Part shown: positions 1 through 7,287 of the stretch, piece after piece
How positions within the stretch are numbered: position 1 is the stretch's first letter
Layout of the letters: the number at the start of each line of letters is the position of its first letter
Assembly (NCBI GenBank): GCA_030747075.1
Contig: JASLLL010000022.1
Span: forward strand, 1-46,355
DNA length: 46,355 bases
Direction of reading: 5' to 3'
Origin: Gemmatimonadota bacterium
GTDB lineage: Bacteria > ARS69
The notes under the pieces: generated by a model
What the model was told of the DNA's origin: nothing
The model's input: only the letters and a program-made list of their open reading frames with translations
The model's database searches: none
Program-made: the position numbers and the translations under genes

Positions 1-2
1 CC

Positions 3-122
3 ACGCTGGATCTCTGGAAGGCGGAGTTCGGCGCGGGCGAAGTGACCCTGCAGGGGAACAAGGCATCCGGCTGGGGCGGCGGTGTGGCCACGAACTATGT
101 TCCATTTGTTCAGTGCCGGTGA
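3..122 (+). CDS. C-terminal end of an unrecognised protein (5' truncated)
   Basis: The frame is open from the window edge to the TGA at 120-122 and gives about 39 residues, rich in Gly and ending in Cys-Arg. It stops 13 bases before the GTG of the PilX-like gene, so the two are probably co-transcribed. Genes before pilX are often minor prepilins (PilV/PilW type), but the visible tail carries no motif that lets me assign one. Coding status rests on the open frame and the tight spacing only. Confidence 0.45.
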   Translation, partial: TLDLWKAEFGAGEVTLQGNKASGWGGGVATNYVPFVQCR

Positions 123-135
123 GAGGAGGAGCGCA

Positions 136-1926
136 GTGATCAGGAAAGTGGAGTGGGGAAGACGGTTGGCACAACGCGATGAGCGGGGTTCGGTTCTTGT
201 TCTGGCGGTACTCATGATCGCGCTCTTTGCGATGGCGGGGGGGACCTTTCTGGCAATCTCCACATCCGAGGGGCGAATCGCAACGAACCGGGAGAAAGCG
301 ACGCAAGCGCTCTATGTCGCAGAGGCGGGTGCGCATGTGGCGTACCGGGAGTTCGCGGCGTCGAACTTCCGGGGGAGAACGCACAACGGGGACGGCACAA
401 TGGCCTCTGCGGGTCTCTTGGCTGTTGCCGCGTTTCAGGGCGGACTCACGCTGGACGACATGGACGACAACGGTCTTGCGGAAGAGCGGAACGACGGGTG
501 GTATGTGTGGGAGTGGAACTTGGGCGACGATCAAGCGGAATCCCTGACGGGTTCCGGCCTGGCGGAGAGTTTTCGGTTTGCGCTCCGCCCCGCCAGCACC
601 GACGCGGATGAGGACGAGTACATCATCGATGTGATCGGCAGTGTTGGGATCTTCAGTCGAAGGCTGGAAGTTCTTGGGTACACCGAACCGGCGTTCGGAT
701 ATGCACTCTACTCGGATGGGGATCTGTCCGAGTTCACCCGCGGAGTGGATCAGGACATCAGCGGGAAGATCCATGCCAACGGGAACCTGTACTTTCGACC
801 CGCCGGAACGGTGTTGTCTGTGGACTCGCCCATGATCACGGCAACCGGGCAGATGATTCGCACGGAAGATGCGTGGGGGCGTCCGGCCCCCGGCGGAGAG
901 ACGGTGTTGATCAAGGACCGGGACGGGAACTGGGTGGAGATGGCGGGAGGAGGGGCGGGGGTCGCCATGGATTCGAACCACCCGGACTGGACAAACGATG
1001 ATCCGGACGACGGCGTGGACGGGGCGTTGGATCTATGGGATGGGATTGTACGAGACGGGACTCTGGGCGCGACGAGCGTCGATCCTCCTCCGGTGGAGAC
1101 GATGGAGGTGGGCGGGTACTTCGATCTGCGGGCCTCGCTCCGGATTCGAGCGGGAGACCTGCAATATGACAATGCCGGAAACGACATCAGCGCGTGGGTC
1201 GGGGATGCGATTCAGGAAGTCACCTTCTGGAATCCGTCCGTTGACCAGTATGTGACCGTGCAGGAGATCGACCTGAACATTCTTGCGTCGGGGGGGAACT
1301 TCCCGGCGAGCGGTCTGATTCACTCCGATGTCCCGCTTCGTGTGGTCAACGCATCCCAACTCGAGAACGATCTGACGATCGTGGCGGACCACTCGATCTA
1401 CACAAAGGGCAGCTTCAACAGCGTGAACAAGAGGGCGGCTGCGCTGGTGTCCTCCGGGCGAATCTGGCATGTCTCCGACGCCTGGCAGGATGACGATGCC
1501 TACACCATGGCGCCCAAGAGTTCTCGTCAGGCGGCCAATGGAACCACGGAGATTCACGCCGCGATGGTGGATGGCCAGCCGGTAGTCGAGGAAGCGAACT
1601 ACGCAGACCTGGACGGGGACGGCTTCCCCGACGACCCGGGCGCCGGCGACACCTGGGCGAACAACGACCACCTGCTGGAGTCATGGGGTGGGTCGCGCAC
1701 TCTCCTCAAGCGCGGGTCCATCGTTCACATGCAGTTCGCCGACATGGCGGACAACCTGAACAATGCGGGCATTCTTCCCGAGGAAGTAGCGTGGTCCAAA
1801 CACGCAGCGTACAGTCCGCCGCATCGCGACTATGGATATGATCCTTCCCTTGCGGGAATGTCGGGGCAGCCTCCGTATGCCCCGCTGGTTTCGAGGCTCT
1901 TTCTCTGGCGGGAAGTCACTCCCTGA
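136..1926 (+). CDS. PilX-like type IV pilus assembly / minor prepilin protein
   Basis: A 596-residue protein. I chose the GTG at 136 because AGGAGG lies a few bases upstream (about 125-130), although the frame extends to 82. The N-terminus is a classic PilX_N region: a basic leader, a Gly-Ser prepilin-peptidase site (RGSVLVLAVL), a roughly 20-residue hydrophobic helix, then the family's 'ATNREKATQALYVAEAGAHVAY' style segment, in which an AExG motif follows the helix. The remaining roughly 500 residues are a large extracellular domain rich in Asp, Gly and Asn, much longer than in proteobacterial PilX (about 170-200 residues). It probably sits in a pilus or pseudopilus tip complex in the envelope. 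The two-component genes downstream could be PilS/PilR-like regulators, but this is contextual inference. Confidence 0.8.
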   Translation: MIRKVEWGRRLAQRDERGSVLVLAVLMIALFAMAGGTFLAISTSEGRIATNREKATQALYVAEAGAHVAYREFAASNFRGRTHNGDGTMASAGLLAVAAFQGGLTLDDMDDNGLAEERNDGWYVWEWNLGDDQAESLTGSGLAESFRFALRPASTDADEDEYIIDVIGSVGIFSRRLEVLGYTEPAFGYALYSDGDLSEFTRGVDQDISGKIHANGNLYFRPAGTVLSVDSPMITATGQMIRTEDAWGRPAPGGETVLIKDRDGNWVEMAGGGAGVAMDSNHPDWTNDDPDDGVDGALDLWDGIVRDGTLGATSVDPPPVETMEVGGYFDLRASLRIRAGDLQYDNAGNDISAWVGDAIQEVTFWNPSVDQYVTVQEIDLNILASGGNFPASGLIHSDVPLRVVNASQLENDLTIVADHSIYTKGSFNSVNKRAAALVSSGRIWHVSDAWQDDDAYTMAPKSSRQAANGTTEIHAAMVDGQPVVEEANYADLDGDGFPDDPGAGDTWANNDHLLESWGGSRTLLKRGSIVHMQFADMADNLNNAGILPEEVAWSKHAAYSPPHRDYGYDPSLAGMSGQPPYAPLVSRLFLWREVTP

Positions 1927-2054
1927 CACGGGAGGGTCGCGGCGGGATGTTCACGCACTGCTCGCCGTGGAACGCGCAGGTGGAAGCAAATCCCGTTGAC
2001 CCGCTTCCGTCTCTCCCGCTAGCCTGACTGGTTCAGACGGGCACCTCCACCTCT

Positions 2055-3299
2055 GTGCATGGGTGTGTGATGGGAACGGGCCGAACCAGGAAGCGCACGA
2101 GCAACGGCAGAGGAGACTCGCGTCTGCAGCGTGCGGTGCAGACGGATGTTCTTCACGCTCTTCTAGAAGCGAATCGGGACGCGATTGTGGTGATCGATTC
2201 CGACAAACGGTTCGCGGAGTTTTCGGCATCCGCCGAATCCACACTGGGGTGGTCTCGCGCGGAAGCCATTGGCGAAAGCTGCCAGAAGATCCTCAAGTGC
2301 CAGGATACGGACGGCGCTCTTCTGTGTGACGCGGGCTGTCCGCTGGATGCGCTCCTGAACGAATCCTCCGTTCGGTCCTGTGCCGCCATGTATATTCTTT
2401 CGAAGAACGGAGATGTTCGGTTTCTTGAGTCGGACTATACCTCCGTGCCGGACCGATCCGGGAAGGCCCGCCATTTCGTCGGCGTTCTCCGAAACGCGGG
2501 AGAAGGGGAGTGGCTGGGAAGTTTTGGCGCGGAGACGCGTCGGCTCCTGTCACTGGGGACGATCTCTGCGGGGATCGCCCATGAGATACGCAACCCGCTG
2601 ACGGGAATCCGCACGACAATCCAGTATGTGCTGAAGCATCAGGATCGCGGAGACCCCTACCGGGAGAGTCTGCACGCGTCTATCAAGGAACTGGATCGCA
2701 TCGAAGCGGTCATTTCCGATTTTCTTGCGTATTCCCGCCCGCCATCTCCACGCCGGCGCTCCCGGGATGTGAACCGCGTTCTCTCCGACTCTCTTGCGCT
2801 GGCGCGGGAGTCGCTGGAATCCGTAGGTGTGGACCTTGTGACGGACATGGAAGAGGAACTGCCACGGCTTTCCATCGATCCGGGTATGATGCGGGAGGTG
2901 TTTCTGAACATCGTCATGAACGCCCGGGACGCCATGCGAAAGAAGGGGGGAACACTCCGCGTGTCCAGCTGGCTCAGCCCCCGATCGAAGCCGTCGTCGC
3001 CGACCGGGATTCGTATCGCCTTCAGCGACACCGGCCCCGGCATTCCCGAGGGAACTTCCGCAGACATTTTTGAACCGTTTATGTCGGGTCGTGCAAAGGG
3101 TCTTGGCCTCGGCCTCTCAATCAGCCAGAGAATCTGCAAGGCGCATGGGGGACTTATCTCCGCGACCAACAATTCAGAAGGCGGAAGCCGGTTTACCGTG
3201 ATTCTCCCCATCCCGCAAAGCGAGACGCGTCCGGTATTGCCCTCGAAAGAACAGAGAGAAGAGAGGGCGAAGCCCGTGTCGGAGGGGAGTCCCGCATGA
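2055..3299 (+). CDS. Soluble PAS-domain sensor histidine kinase (NtrB/PilS type)
   Basis: A 414-residue kinase without transmembrane segments. A PAS domain spans about 30-145. HisKA carries the phosphoacceptor His176 in an AGIAHEIRNPL H-box, and HATPase_c shows the N-box (NARDAM), G1 (DTGPGIP) and G2 (GLGLGL). The PAS domain contains a four-cysteine cluster at about 76, 82, 91 and 95 (ending CDAGCPL), a pattern seen in PAS domains of sigma-54-linked sensors and suggestive of metal or redox sensing. The start is uncertain: GTG 2055, GTG 2067 and ATG 2070 are all possible and none has a convincing Shine-Dalgarno site. Its TGA overlaps the ATG of the response regulator by four bases, so the two form a cognate pair. 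It acts in the cytoplasm by phosphorylating that regulator. Confidence 0.9.
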   Translation: MHGCVMGTGRTRKRTSNGRGDSRLQRAVQTDVLHALLEANRDAIVVIDSDKRFAEFSASAESTLGWSRAEAIGESCQKILKCQDTDGALLCDAGCPLDALLNESSVRSCAAMYILSKNGDVRFLESDYTSVPDRSGKARHFVGVLRNAGEGEWLGSFGAETRRLLSLGTISAGIAHEIRNPLTGIRTTIQYVLKHQDRGDPYRESLHASIKELDRIEAVISDFLAYSRPPSPRRRSRDVNRVLSDSLALARESLESVGVDLVTDMEEELPRLSIDPGMMREVFLNIVMNARDAMRKKGGTLRVSSWLSPRSKPSSPTGIRIAFSDTGPGIPEGTSADIFEPFMSGRAKGLGLGLSISQRICKAHGGLISATNNSEGGSRFTVILPIPQSETRPVLPSKEQREERAKPVSEGSPA

Positions 3300-4684
3300 C
3301 CGACAGCGTTCTTGTGATCGACGATGAGCAAACGGTGCGCTCCACGCTCCGACGCGCGTTGGAGGACGAGGGCTTTTGCGTGGTGACGGCCCCGTCCGGC
3401 CGATCCGGATTGCGTGCTGCCAGAGAGAACGCTCCGGATGTGGCCGTCGTGGATCTGAAGCTGGGCGACATGTCGGGCCTGGAGGTCCTTCGGGAACTCA
3501 AGGCGCTGGACCCTCGACCGGTGGCCTTGATGATCAGCGCCTACGGGGAGGTGCAGGATGTTGTGCAGGCCATGAAACTCGGTGCGGAAGACTATGTACG
3601 CAAACCTTACGACCTCGACGAGATGGTCCGGTGCGTTTCCCAGAACCTGCGTGCATCTCGAATGCGGCGCTCCATTCCCGCCTCTACTGAGATGAGAGAA
3701 GACGGTGGGCTCGGGCGGATTCTCGGGGATTCCGGCGCGATCGAGGAAGTCCGGGAGACCATCCTGAAGGTCGTTCCGAGCGGTGCTCACACGGTGCTGA
3801 TCCAGGGGGAAACCGGGACTGGAAAGGAGCTGGTTGCGCGAGCGCTGCATCTTGAATCGGATCGACGGGATCACCCCTTCGTCAAGCTCAACTGCTCCGC
3901 GATTCCTGAATCGCTCTTTGAAAGTGAGCTTTTCGGACACGAGAAGGGGACATTCACCGATGCACGCGAGACTCGGGAAGGCCTTGCGGAGACGGCGGAC
4001 GGGGGGACGCTCTTTCTCGATGAGATCGGCGACGCCGGGGCTTCCGCGCAGGCAAAACTTCTGACATTTATCGAGGAGCGATCATTTCGCAGGCTTGGCG
4101 GGCGAGAGGATCGAGTGGTGGATGTCCGCATCGTGGCGGCAACGAACAAGGACCTGGACGCAGAGTGTGACGCGGGTGAGTTCCGAAGCGATCTGTTGCA
4201 TCGGCTGAAAGTGATCGGGATCGCTCTTCCACCACTTCGCGAACGCGAAGGAGATGTGGTGTGTCTCGCCAGAGAGTTCCTTTCAGAGTTTGGGGAACTG
4301 GCCGGGAAGCCGGGGATCGCGCTGTCCGAAGATGCGGTGGAGTGTCTGGAGAGTTACGACTGGCCTGGAAATGTGCGCGAACTCCGCAACTCGCTGGAGC
4401 GGATTGTTCTTCTGGAAGACATCGACACGCTTCTCCCTGGCCATCTTTCCCAGAAGATCCGCGAGAGCTCTTCATTGTCGCGTGCCCGAGGACTGATCGC
4501 GAAGCGTTCGGTTCCTCTTTCTGAAGTGGAGCGCGAACACATCCTCCGCATTCTTGAAGAAACGGATGGCAACCGCACTCGCGCGGCCGAGATACTTGGC
4601 ATCACACGGCAGACGCTGATCACCAAGCTGAAGTTGTACTCGTCGACCGGTGACGAATGCGCGCCCCTTGTGTCAAAGAAATAG
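3296..4684 (+). CDS. NtrC-family sigma-54-dependent response regulator
   Basis: 462 residues in three domains. The receiver (1-120) has the acidic pair DD at 9-10, phospho-Asp53 and Lys103 in RKPY. The AAA+ sigma-54 interaction domain (about 140-370) has Walker A GETGTGKE at 171-178 and Walker B GGTLFLDE. A C-terminal Fis-type HTH (about 410-455) reads NRTRAAEILGITRQTL. The loop that normally reads GAFTGA and contacts sigma-54 reads GTFTDA here (218-223); the key Phe and Thr are kept, so activation of sigma-54 polymerase remains plausible. It is translated with the kinase via an ATGA overlap. About 200 bases downstream lies a near-consensus sigma-54 promoter, a natural candidate target. It may be PilR-like given the pilus gene upstream, but this is not proven. 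Confidence 0.93.
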   Translation: MTDSVLVIDDEQTVRSTLRRALEDEGFCVVTAPSGRSGLRAARENAPDVAVVDLKLGDMSGLEVLRELKALDPRPVALMISAYGEVQDVVQAMKLGAEDYVRKPYDLDEMVRCVSQNLRASRMRRSIPASTEMREDGGLGRILGDSGAIEEVRETILKVVPSGAHTVLIQGETGTGKELVARALHLESDRRDHPFVKLNCSAIPESLFESELFGHEKGTFTDARETREGLAETADGGTLFLDEIGDAGASAQAKLLTFIEERSFRRLGGREDRVVDVRIVAATNKDLDAECDAGEFRSDLLHRLKVIGIALPPLREREGDVVCLAREFLSEFGELAGKPGIALSEDAVECLESYDWPGNVRELRNSLERIVLLEDIDTLLPGHLSQKIRESSSLSRARGLIAKRSVPLSEVEREHILRILEETDGNRTRAAEILGITRQTLITKLKLYSSTGDECAPLVSKK

Positions 4685-4882
4685 ACGCGACTGAGCATGC
4701 GTTGTCGAACTTCTTGACGCGTGTTGCGTTCCTGCACCCTTCCTCGGGAGGGGTTGTCGCCTTCCTGTTCTCTCTCGCAGCGTGCTCAGTGCGGCAGAAT
4801 CGGTAGAGAACACAAGGGTTGGAGGTCGTGAAGCGTTCGTCATGGGCGGAATGATTCGATGTGGGGAGTTCATCGACCAAAC

Positions 4883-4898
4883 TGGCATGAGAGATGCA
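4883..4898 (+). promoter_or_regulatory. Sigma-54 (-24/-12) promoter
   Basis: The 16-mer TGGCATGAGAGATGCA matches the sigma-54 consensus TGGCACG-N4-TTGCA at all but two defined positions. GG is at 4884-4885, GC at 4896-4897, with exactly 10 bases between. Transcription would begin near 4909, leaving a leader of about 70 bases before the ATG at 4980. Its position just behind an NtrC-type activator gene strengthens the call. The rest of 4685-4882 holds no gene I can support, only a weak hairpin at 4736-4754 that might end the regulator transcript. Confidence 0.7.
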
Positions 4899-4979
4899 AG
4901 GCTTTCAGCGAACTCGTGCGTTCATGCAGTTCGCCTGTATGTCAATCGAGAGAGCCTGCGGAGCGTGGAGGCGCGTCAG

Positions 4980-5366
4980 ATGCCGGGACGACTGCTGATT
5001 CTCATGGACGACGAGCCGGTCACGACAAGAGCATTGGCACTGGATCTTTCGGAAGCAGGGTACGAGGTGGAGACGGCCGTGGATGAAGTGGATGCCCTGC
5101 GGAGGTTTGACAAGGATCCGTATGATCTCGTGATCGCGGCCGAGGACGCGGGCTCCGGGGGCGGAGGGTTTGTGAAGAACCTGCGTCTCGCCAGTCCCTC
5201 GGCGAAGGTTGTGGTGATGACGACGCGAGGAGGAAGACGGGAGAGGGTCCGGATGGAACCCGGCGGTGCCCGCGTCCGAAAACCCTTCGATCTGGATGAG
5301 TTCCGCTTGCTGGTGGATCGACTGCTGGCATCGGAGACGACAGGAGAGTCGGGGAAGACGATGTGA
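4980..5366 (+). CDS. Degenerate stand-alone response-regulator receiver protein
   Basis: 128 residues from ATG 4980, chosen because GGAG at 4967-4970 is well spaced and the receiver fold begins right after it; upstream in-frame codons lie across the sigma-54 promoter. A CheY-like fold is visible: beta-1 with the acidic pair Asp10-Asp11, the switch Thr in MTTRGG at about 81-82, and Lys101 in RKPF. The phosphorylation site is missing. Where DxxLLD is expected, the sequence reads DLVIAAED, placing Ala at the phospho-Asp position (about 53-54), with the nearest acid two residues away. The loop that follows is unusually Gly-rich (GSGGGG). It is therefore likely a pseudo-receiver acting by binding a partner rather than by phosphotransfer. 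No output domain is present. Confidence 0.82.
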   Translation: MPGRLLILMDDEPVTTRALALDLSEAGYEVETAVDEVDALRRFDKDPYDLVIAAEDAGSGGGGFVKNLRLASPSAKVVVMTTRGGRRERVRMEPGGARVRKPFDLDEFRLLVDRLLASETTGESGKTM

Positions 5367-5444
5367 CCCTCGCCCTTGGGCGGTGGTCATTCGGCGCTTT
5401 CCCGGGATCAGTACTTTCCCGATGCGTCGTTTCCGGAGACGGTG

Positions 5445-5462
5445 CGGCCCGCGTGCGGGCCG
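5445..5462 (+). other. GC-rich hairpin in the leader before the lysine-rich gene
   Basis: CGGCCCGC and GCGGGCCG are perfect inverted repeats around GT, so a 7-8 bp stem with a very short loop can form about 30 bases before the ATG at 5495. There is no T-tract after it. It could end the receiver transcript, or act as a 5' hairpin on the next mRNA. Confidence 0.4.
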
Positions 5463-5494
5463 GGAACGAGTTGCCACTTTGGAGGTGGTTCTGA

Positions 5495-5671
5495 ATGGCG
5501 ATGGCTCGCTCGAAGGCGAAAGCCAAGGCGAAGACCAAGCGTAAGGTGAAGGCGAAGGCCAAGCGCAAGGTGAAGGCCAAGGCCAAGCGCAAGGTGAAGG
5601 CCAAGGCCAAGCGCAAGGTGAAGGCGAAGGCCAAGCGCAAGGTGAAGGCCAAGGCCAAGCGCAAGCGCTAG
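5495..5671 (+). CDS. Histone-H1-like lysine-rich octapeptide-repeat protein
   Basis: A 58-residue protein. The ATG at 5495 is preceded by GGAGG at 5481-5485 (9-base spacing); a second in-frame ATG lies at 5501. After a short N-terminus (MAMARSKAKAKAKTK) come five perfect copies of RKVKAKAK, then RKR and a TAG stop. The composition is almost only Lys, Arg, Ala and Val, with no acidic residue, so the protein must be extremely basic. It resembles bacterial histone-H1-like proteins and the Lys/Ala-rich tails of some HU-type proteins, and I infer a nucleoid or RNA-binding role. A strong terminator follows at 5714-5743, making it a compact single-gene unit. Confidence 0.75.
   Translation: MAMARSKAKAKAKTKRKVKAKAKRKVKAKAKRKVKAKAKRKVKAKAKRKVKAKAKRKR
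5540..5659 (+). repeat. Five in-frame 24-bp tandem repeats encoding RKVKAKAK
   Basis: Five back-to-back 24-bp units encode the same octapeptide without a mismatch at the protein level. They differ only at synonymous sites (CGT/CGC, GCG/GCC). The array is coding, not a spacer array, and should be prone to copy-number change by slippage. Confidence 0.85.
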
Positions 5672-5713
5672 GAAGAGTCGTGCGGGCCTCTGTCCGCAAC
5701 GGCCAAGTGTGGG

Positions 5714-5743
5714 AGCGGGGGGGAGCAATCCTCCCCGCTTTTC
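5714..5743 (+). terminator. Rho-independent terminator after the lysine-rich gene
   Basis: An 11-bp GC-rich stem (AGCGGGGGGGA paired with TCCTCCCCGCT, one mismatch) closes on a GCAA tetraloop and is followed by TTTTC. It lies 43 bases after the TAG at 5669-5671. Confidence 0.75.
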
Positions 5744-5851
5744 ATTGGGAGCGTTCCGTCAGATCATGGGGAACTCCCCGGGGAGGGTGGGGTTCTCATG
5801 GTGCGGCGGACAGGAATCCACAGCGCCAATCAGGCACGCGGCCAGGAGGCT

Positions 5852-6000
5852 GCGCGGGTTCGATTCCGTCGCCTTGAGCGATTCCGGGCGCAATGACTCC
5901 CAAACGACGGCTGGGCTTTGCGAAAGGCTGGTAACCGGTACGCGAAGAGGATAGAGTGACCCGTTAGCGTGGGAGTCGGCTTCCGAGCGAAGTGTCGGAA
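5852..6000 (+). ncRNA. Possible structured RNA in the 5672-6143 gene-free stretch
   Basis: Between the terminator at 5743 and the next gene I see no supportable reading frame, but several complementary segments. These are a hairpin at 5852-5872 with loop GTTCGATT, CGCAA (5889-5893) with TTGCG (5918-5922), an exact 8-base long-range pair GACTCCCA (5895-5902) with TGGGAGTC (5970-5977), and a 6-bp hairpin TTCCGA/TCGGAA (5981-6000). The second and third pairings exclude each other unless a pseudoknot forms. It matches no RNA class I recognise, and pairs of this size occur by chance in GC-rich DNA. The sequence shows pairing potential only. Confidence 0.25.
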
Positions 6001-6026
6001 TGGGTCTCTCTGTGTAGATCCTTTAG

Positions 6027-6073
6027 CGGCAGTTACTTTGCACTTGACATATTTGCGGATACTTGCCTTTATT
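6027..6073 (+). promoter_or_regulatory. Overlapping sigma-54-like and sigma-70-like promoter candidates
   Basis: CGGCAGTTACTTTGCA at 6027-6042 has GG (6028-6029) and GC (6040-6041) ten bases apart plus the TTGCA half-site, a good sigma-54 match. Immediately after, a perfect -35 TTGACA (6044-6049) is followed 18 bases later by TTTATT (6068-6073), a 4-of-6 match to the -10. Either could drive the zinc-ribbon gene at 6144. The locally lower GC content supports a promoter here. Confidence 0.5.
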
Positions 6074-6143
6074 GGAGTCCATTGAGAGGGTCCGTTTGGC
6101 GGACAAACGGGCTGCAAGGATGCCAGGAGCGGAAAGAGGGGAC

Positions 6144-6560
6144 ATGACAACACTGGTCCAGGAGACGGCAGAGCGGGTGACGCGGATCAAGGATTGCCCG
6201 ACCTGCGACGGACGAAAGAAGATGCGGGTACTTCGGGCACTGGACGACACCGGGGTGGAGTGGCTGAACTGCCTGACCTGCAACAGCATTGTTTGCTTTG
6301 AAGGAGATGAAGAGACCGGTTCTTTACGGAATCCGACCGCTGTCGGGCTTCTTGGAGACGCGGCACCAGGTGACTTCCGGACCTATGTTCCTGAGGAGTG
6401 TTACGAAATAGGCGAGTTTTTCTATCATCAAACCTGGCGCGATGTCGGGCGTGTGATTCGCAAACAAGTGCTTCCCGGCAGCCGGAGTGCCATCGAAGTG
6501 GCTTTTCTAAACGGGGGACTGAAGTTCCTGATCGAAGGCTGCACCCCGGTCGAACTCTGA
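6144..6560 (+). CDS. Zinc-ribbon protein with a small C-terminal beta-barrel
   Basis: 138 residues from ATG 6144, preceded by a purine-rich site (GGAAAGAGGGG). The longer frame to 6063 would run into the promoter and is unlikely. Two CxxC pairs (CPTC at 18-21, CLTC at 43-46) form a zinc ribbon. The C-terminal half has the pattern 'YEIGEFFYH...W.DVGRV....G...I.V.F..GG.KFL', resembling the SH3/Tudor-like small barrel of CarD/UvrD-tail type domains found in short deltaproteobacterial proteins. A nucleic-acid or RNA-polymerase contact role is inferred. It appears monocistronic; the 91 bases before the rhomboid gene hold no other feature I can support. Confidence 0.72.
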   Translation: MTTLVQETAERVTRIKDCPTCDGRKKMRVLRALDDTGVEWLNCLTCNSIVCFEGDEETGSLRNPTAVGLLGDAAPGDFRTYVPEECYEIGEFFYHQTWRDVGRVIRKQVLPGSRSAIEVAFLNGGLKFLIEGCTPVEL

Positions 6561-6651
6561 GCCGAGAGATCGGCGGAACTGCGCGCGTTCCTCCGAGGCG
6601 GACTCTTCTGTTCCGCTGGCGAGGCCCCCGGGCGATTCACGGGCAGAGCAG

Positions 6652-7287
6652 ATGTTCCTTCCTCTGAAAGATGTGAATCCTGCCACTCGCCGGCCGTGGG
6701 TGACGCTGGCACTCATGGCCGCGAACACGCTGGCCTACCTGGCACAGGTGCAGGCGGAATCGCGCGGGTACTCCCTTGTGGCGGTCGGAGGGTTTGTCCC
6801 GGTAGATCCCGCACCCGTCGCGCTCCTGACATCGATGTTCCTCCACGGGGGAGTTCTGCATCTGGGGGGGAATCTCCTCTACCTCTGGATCTTCGGGAAC
6901 AACGTCGAGGATGTGCTGGGGCACGGACGGTTTCTCGTGTTCTATCTCCTGGCGGGACTGGGCGGGCATCTCGCACACGGGCTGGTCTATTCAGGCTCTG
7001 CCATTCCCACGATCGGTGCAAGCGGTGCGATCTCAGGCATCCTTGCAGCGTATCTGATTCGGTTCCCGCGTTCTCGCGTAGTGTCCATCCTCTTCCTCGG
7101 GTTCTTCTTCCGCCTGATTCGCACGCCTGCCTCCGTGGTGATTGGCTGGTGGATCGTGATTCAACTTCTGCGTGGCGTCGTGGGTTTCGGAGAGGGAGGG
7201 TCCCCGGGCGTGGCCTGGTTCGAGCATATCGGAGGGTTCGCAGCGGGGTTGGTACTCTTCAAGTTGCTGGAGGCGATGCGAAGATGA
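6652..7287 (+). CDS. Rhomboid-family intramembrane serine protease
   Basis: 211 residues, polytopic, with about six hydrophobic helices. The nucleophile Ser124 lies in the GASGAISG motif and the catalytic His192 in EHIGGFAAG. The oxyanion and L1-loop signature HGGVLHLGGNLLYLW (about 65-79) is intact, so the protease should be active on transmembrane substrates in the inner membrane. The ATG at 6652 follows a purine-rich stretch (GGGCAGAGCAG). Its TGA overlaps the ATG of the next lipoprotein gene by four bases, implying translational coupling. Substrates cannot be read from the sequence. Confidence 0.93.
   Translation: MFLPLKDVNPATRRPWVTLALMAANTLAYLAQVQAESRGYSLVAVGGFVPVDPAPVALLTSMFLHGGVLHLGGNLLYLWIFGNNVEDVLGHGRFLVFYLLAGLGGHLAHGLVYSGSAIPTIGASGAISGILAAYLIRFPRSRVVSILFLGFFFRLIRTPASVVIGWWIVIQLLRGVVGFGEGGSPGVAWFEHIGGFAAGLVLFKLLEAMRR

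Noticed and set aside
3-122. Dockerin-like end (LDLWKAEFG resembles planctomycete dockerin text)
   Set aside because: There are no calcium-loop Asp/Asn repeats and only 39 residues are visible.
4736-4754. Rho-independent terminator after the NtrC-type gene
   Set aside because: The stem includes a wobble and closes on a 3-base loop, and no T-tract follows, so it is noted only as a weak hairpin.
5540-5659. CRISPR-like array of short repeats
   Set aside because: The units are contiguous without spacers and encode an in-frame octapeptide.
5852-5872. tRNA- or tmRNA-like T-arm (GGGTTCGATTCC)
   Set aside because: The flanking 5-bp T-stem does not pair, no acceptor partner or D/anticodon arm is found, and no CCA end follows.
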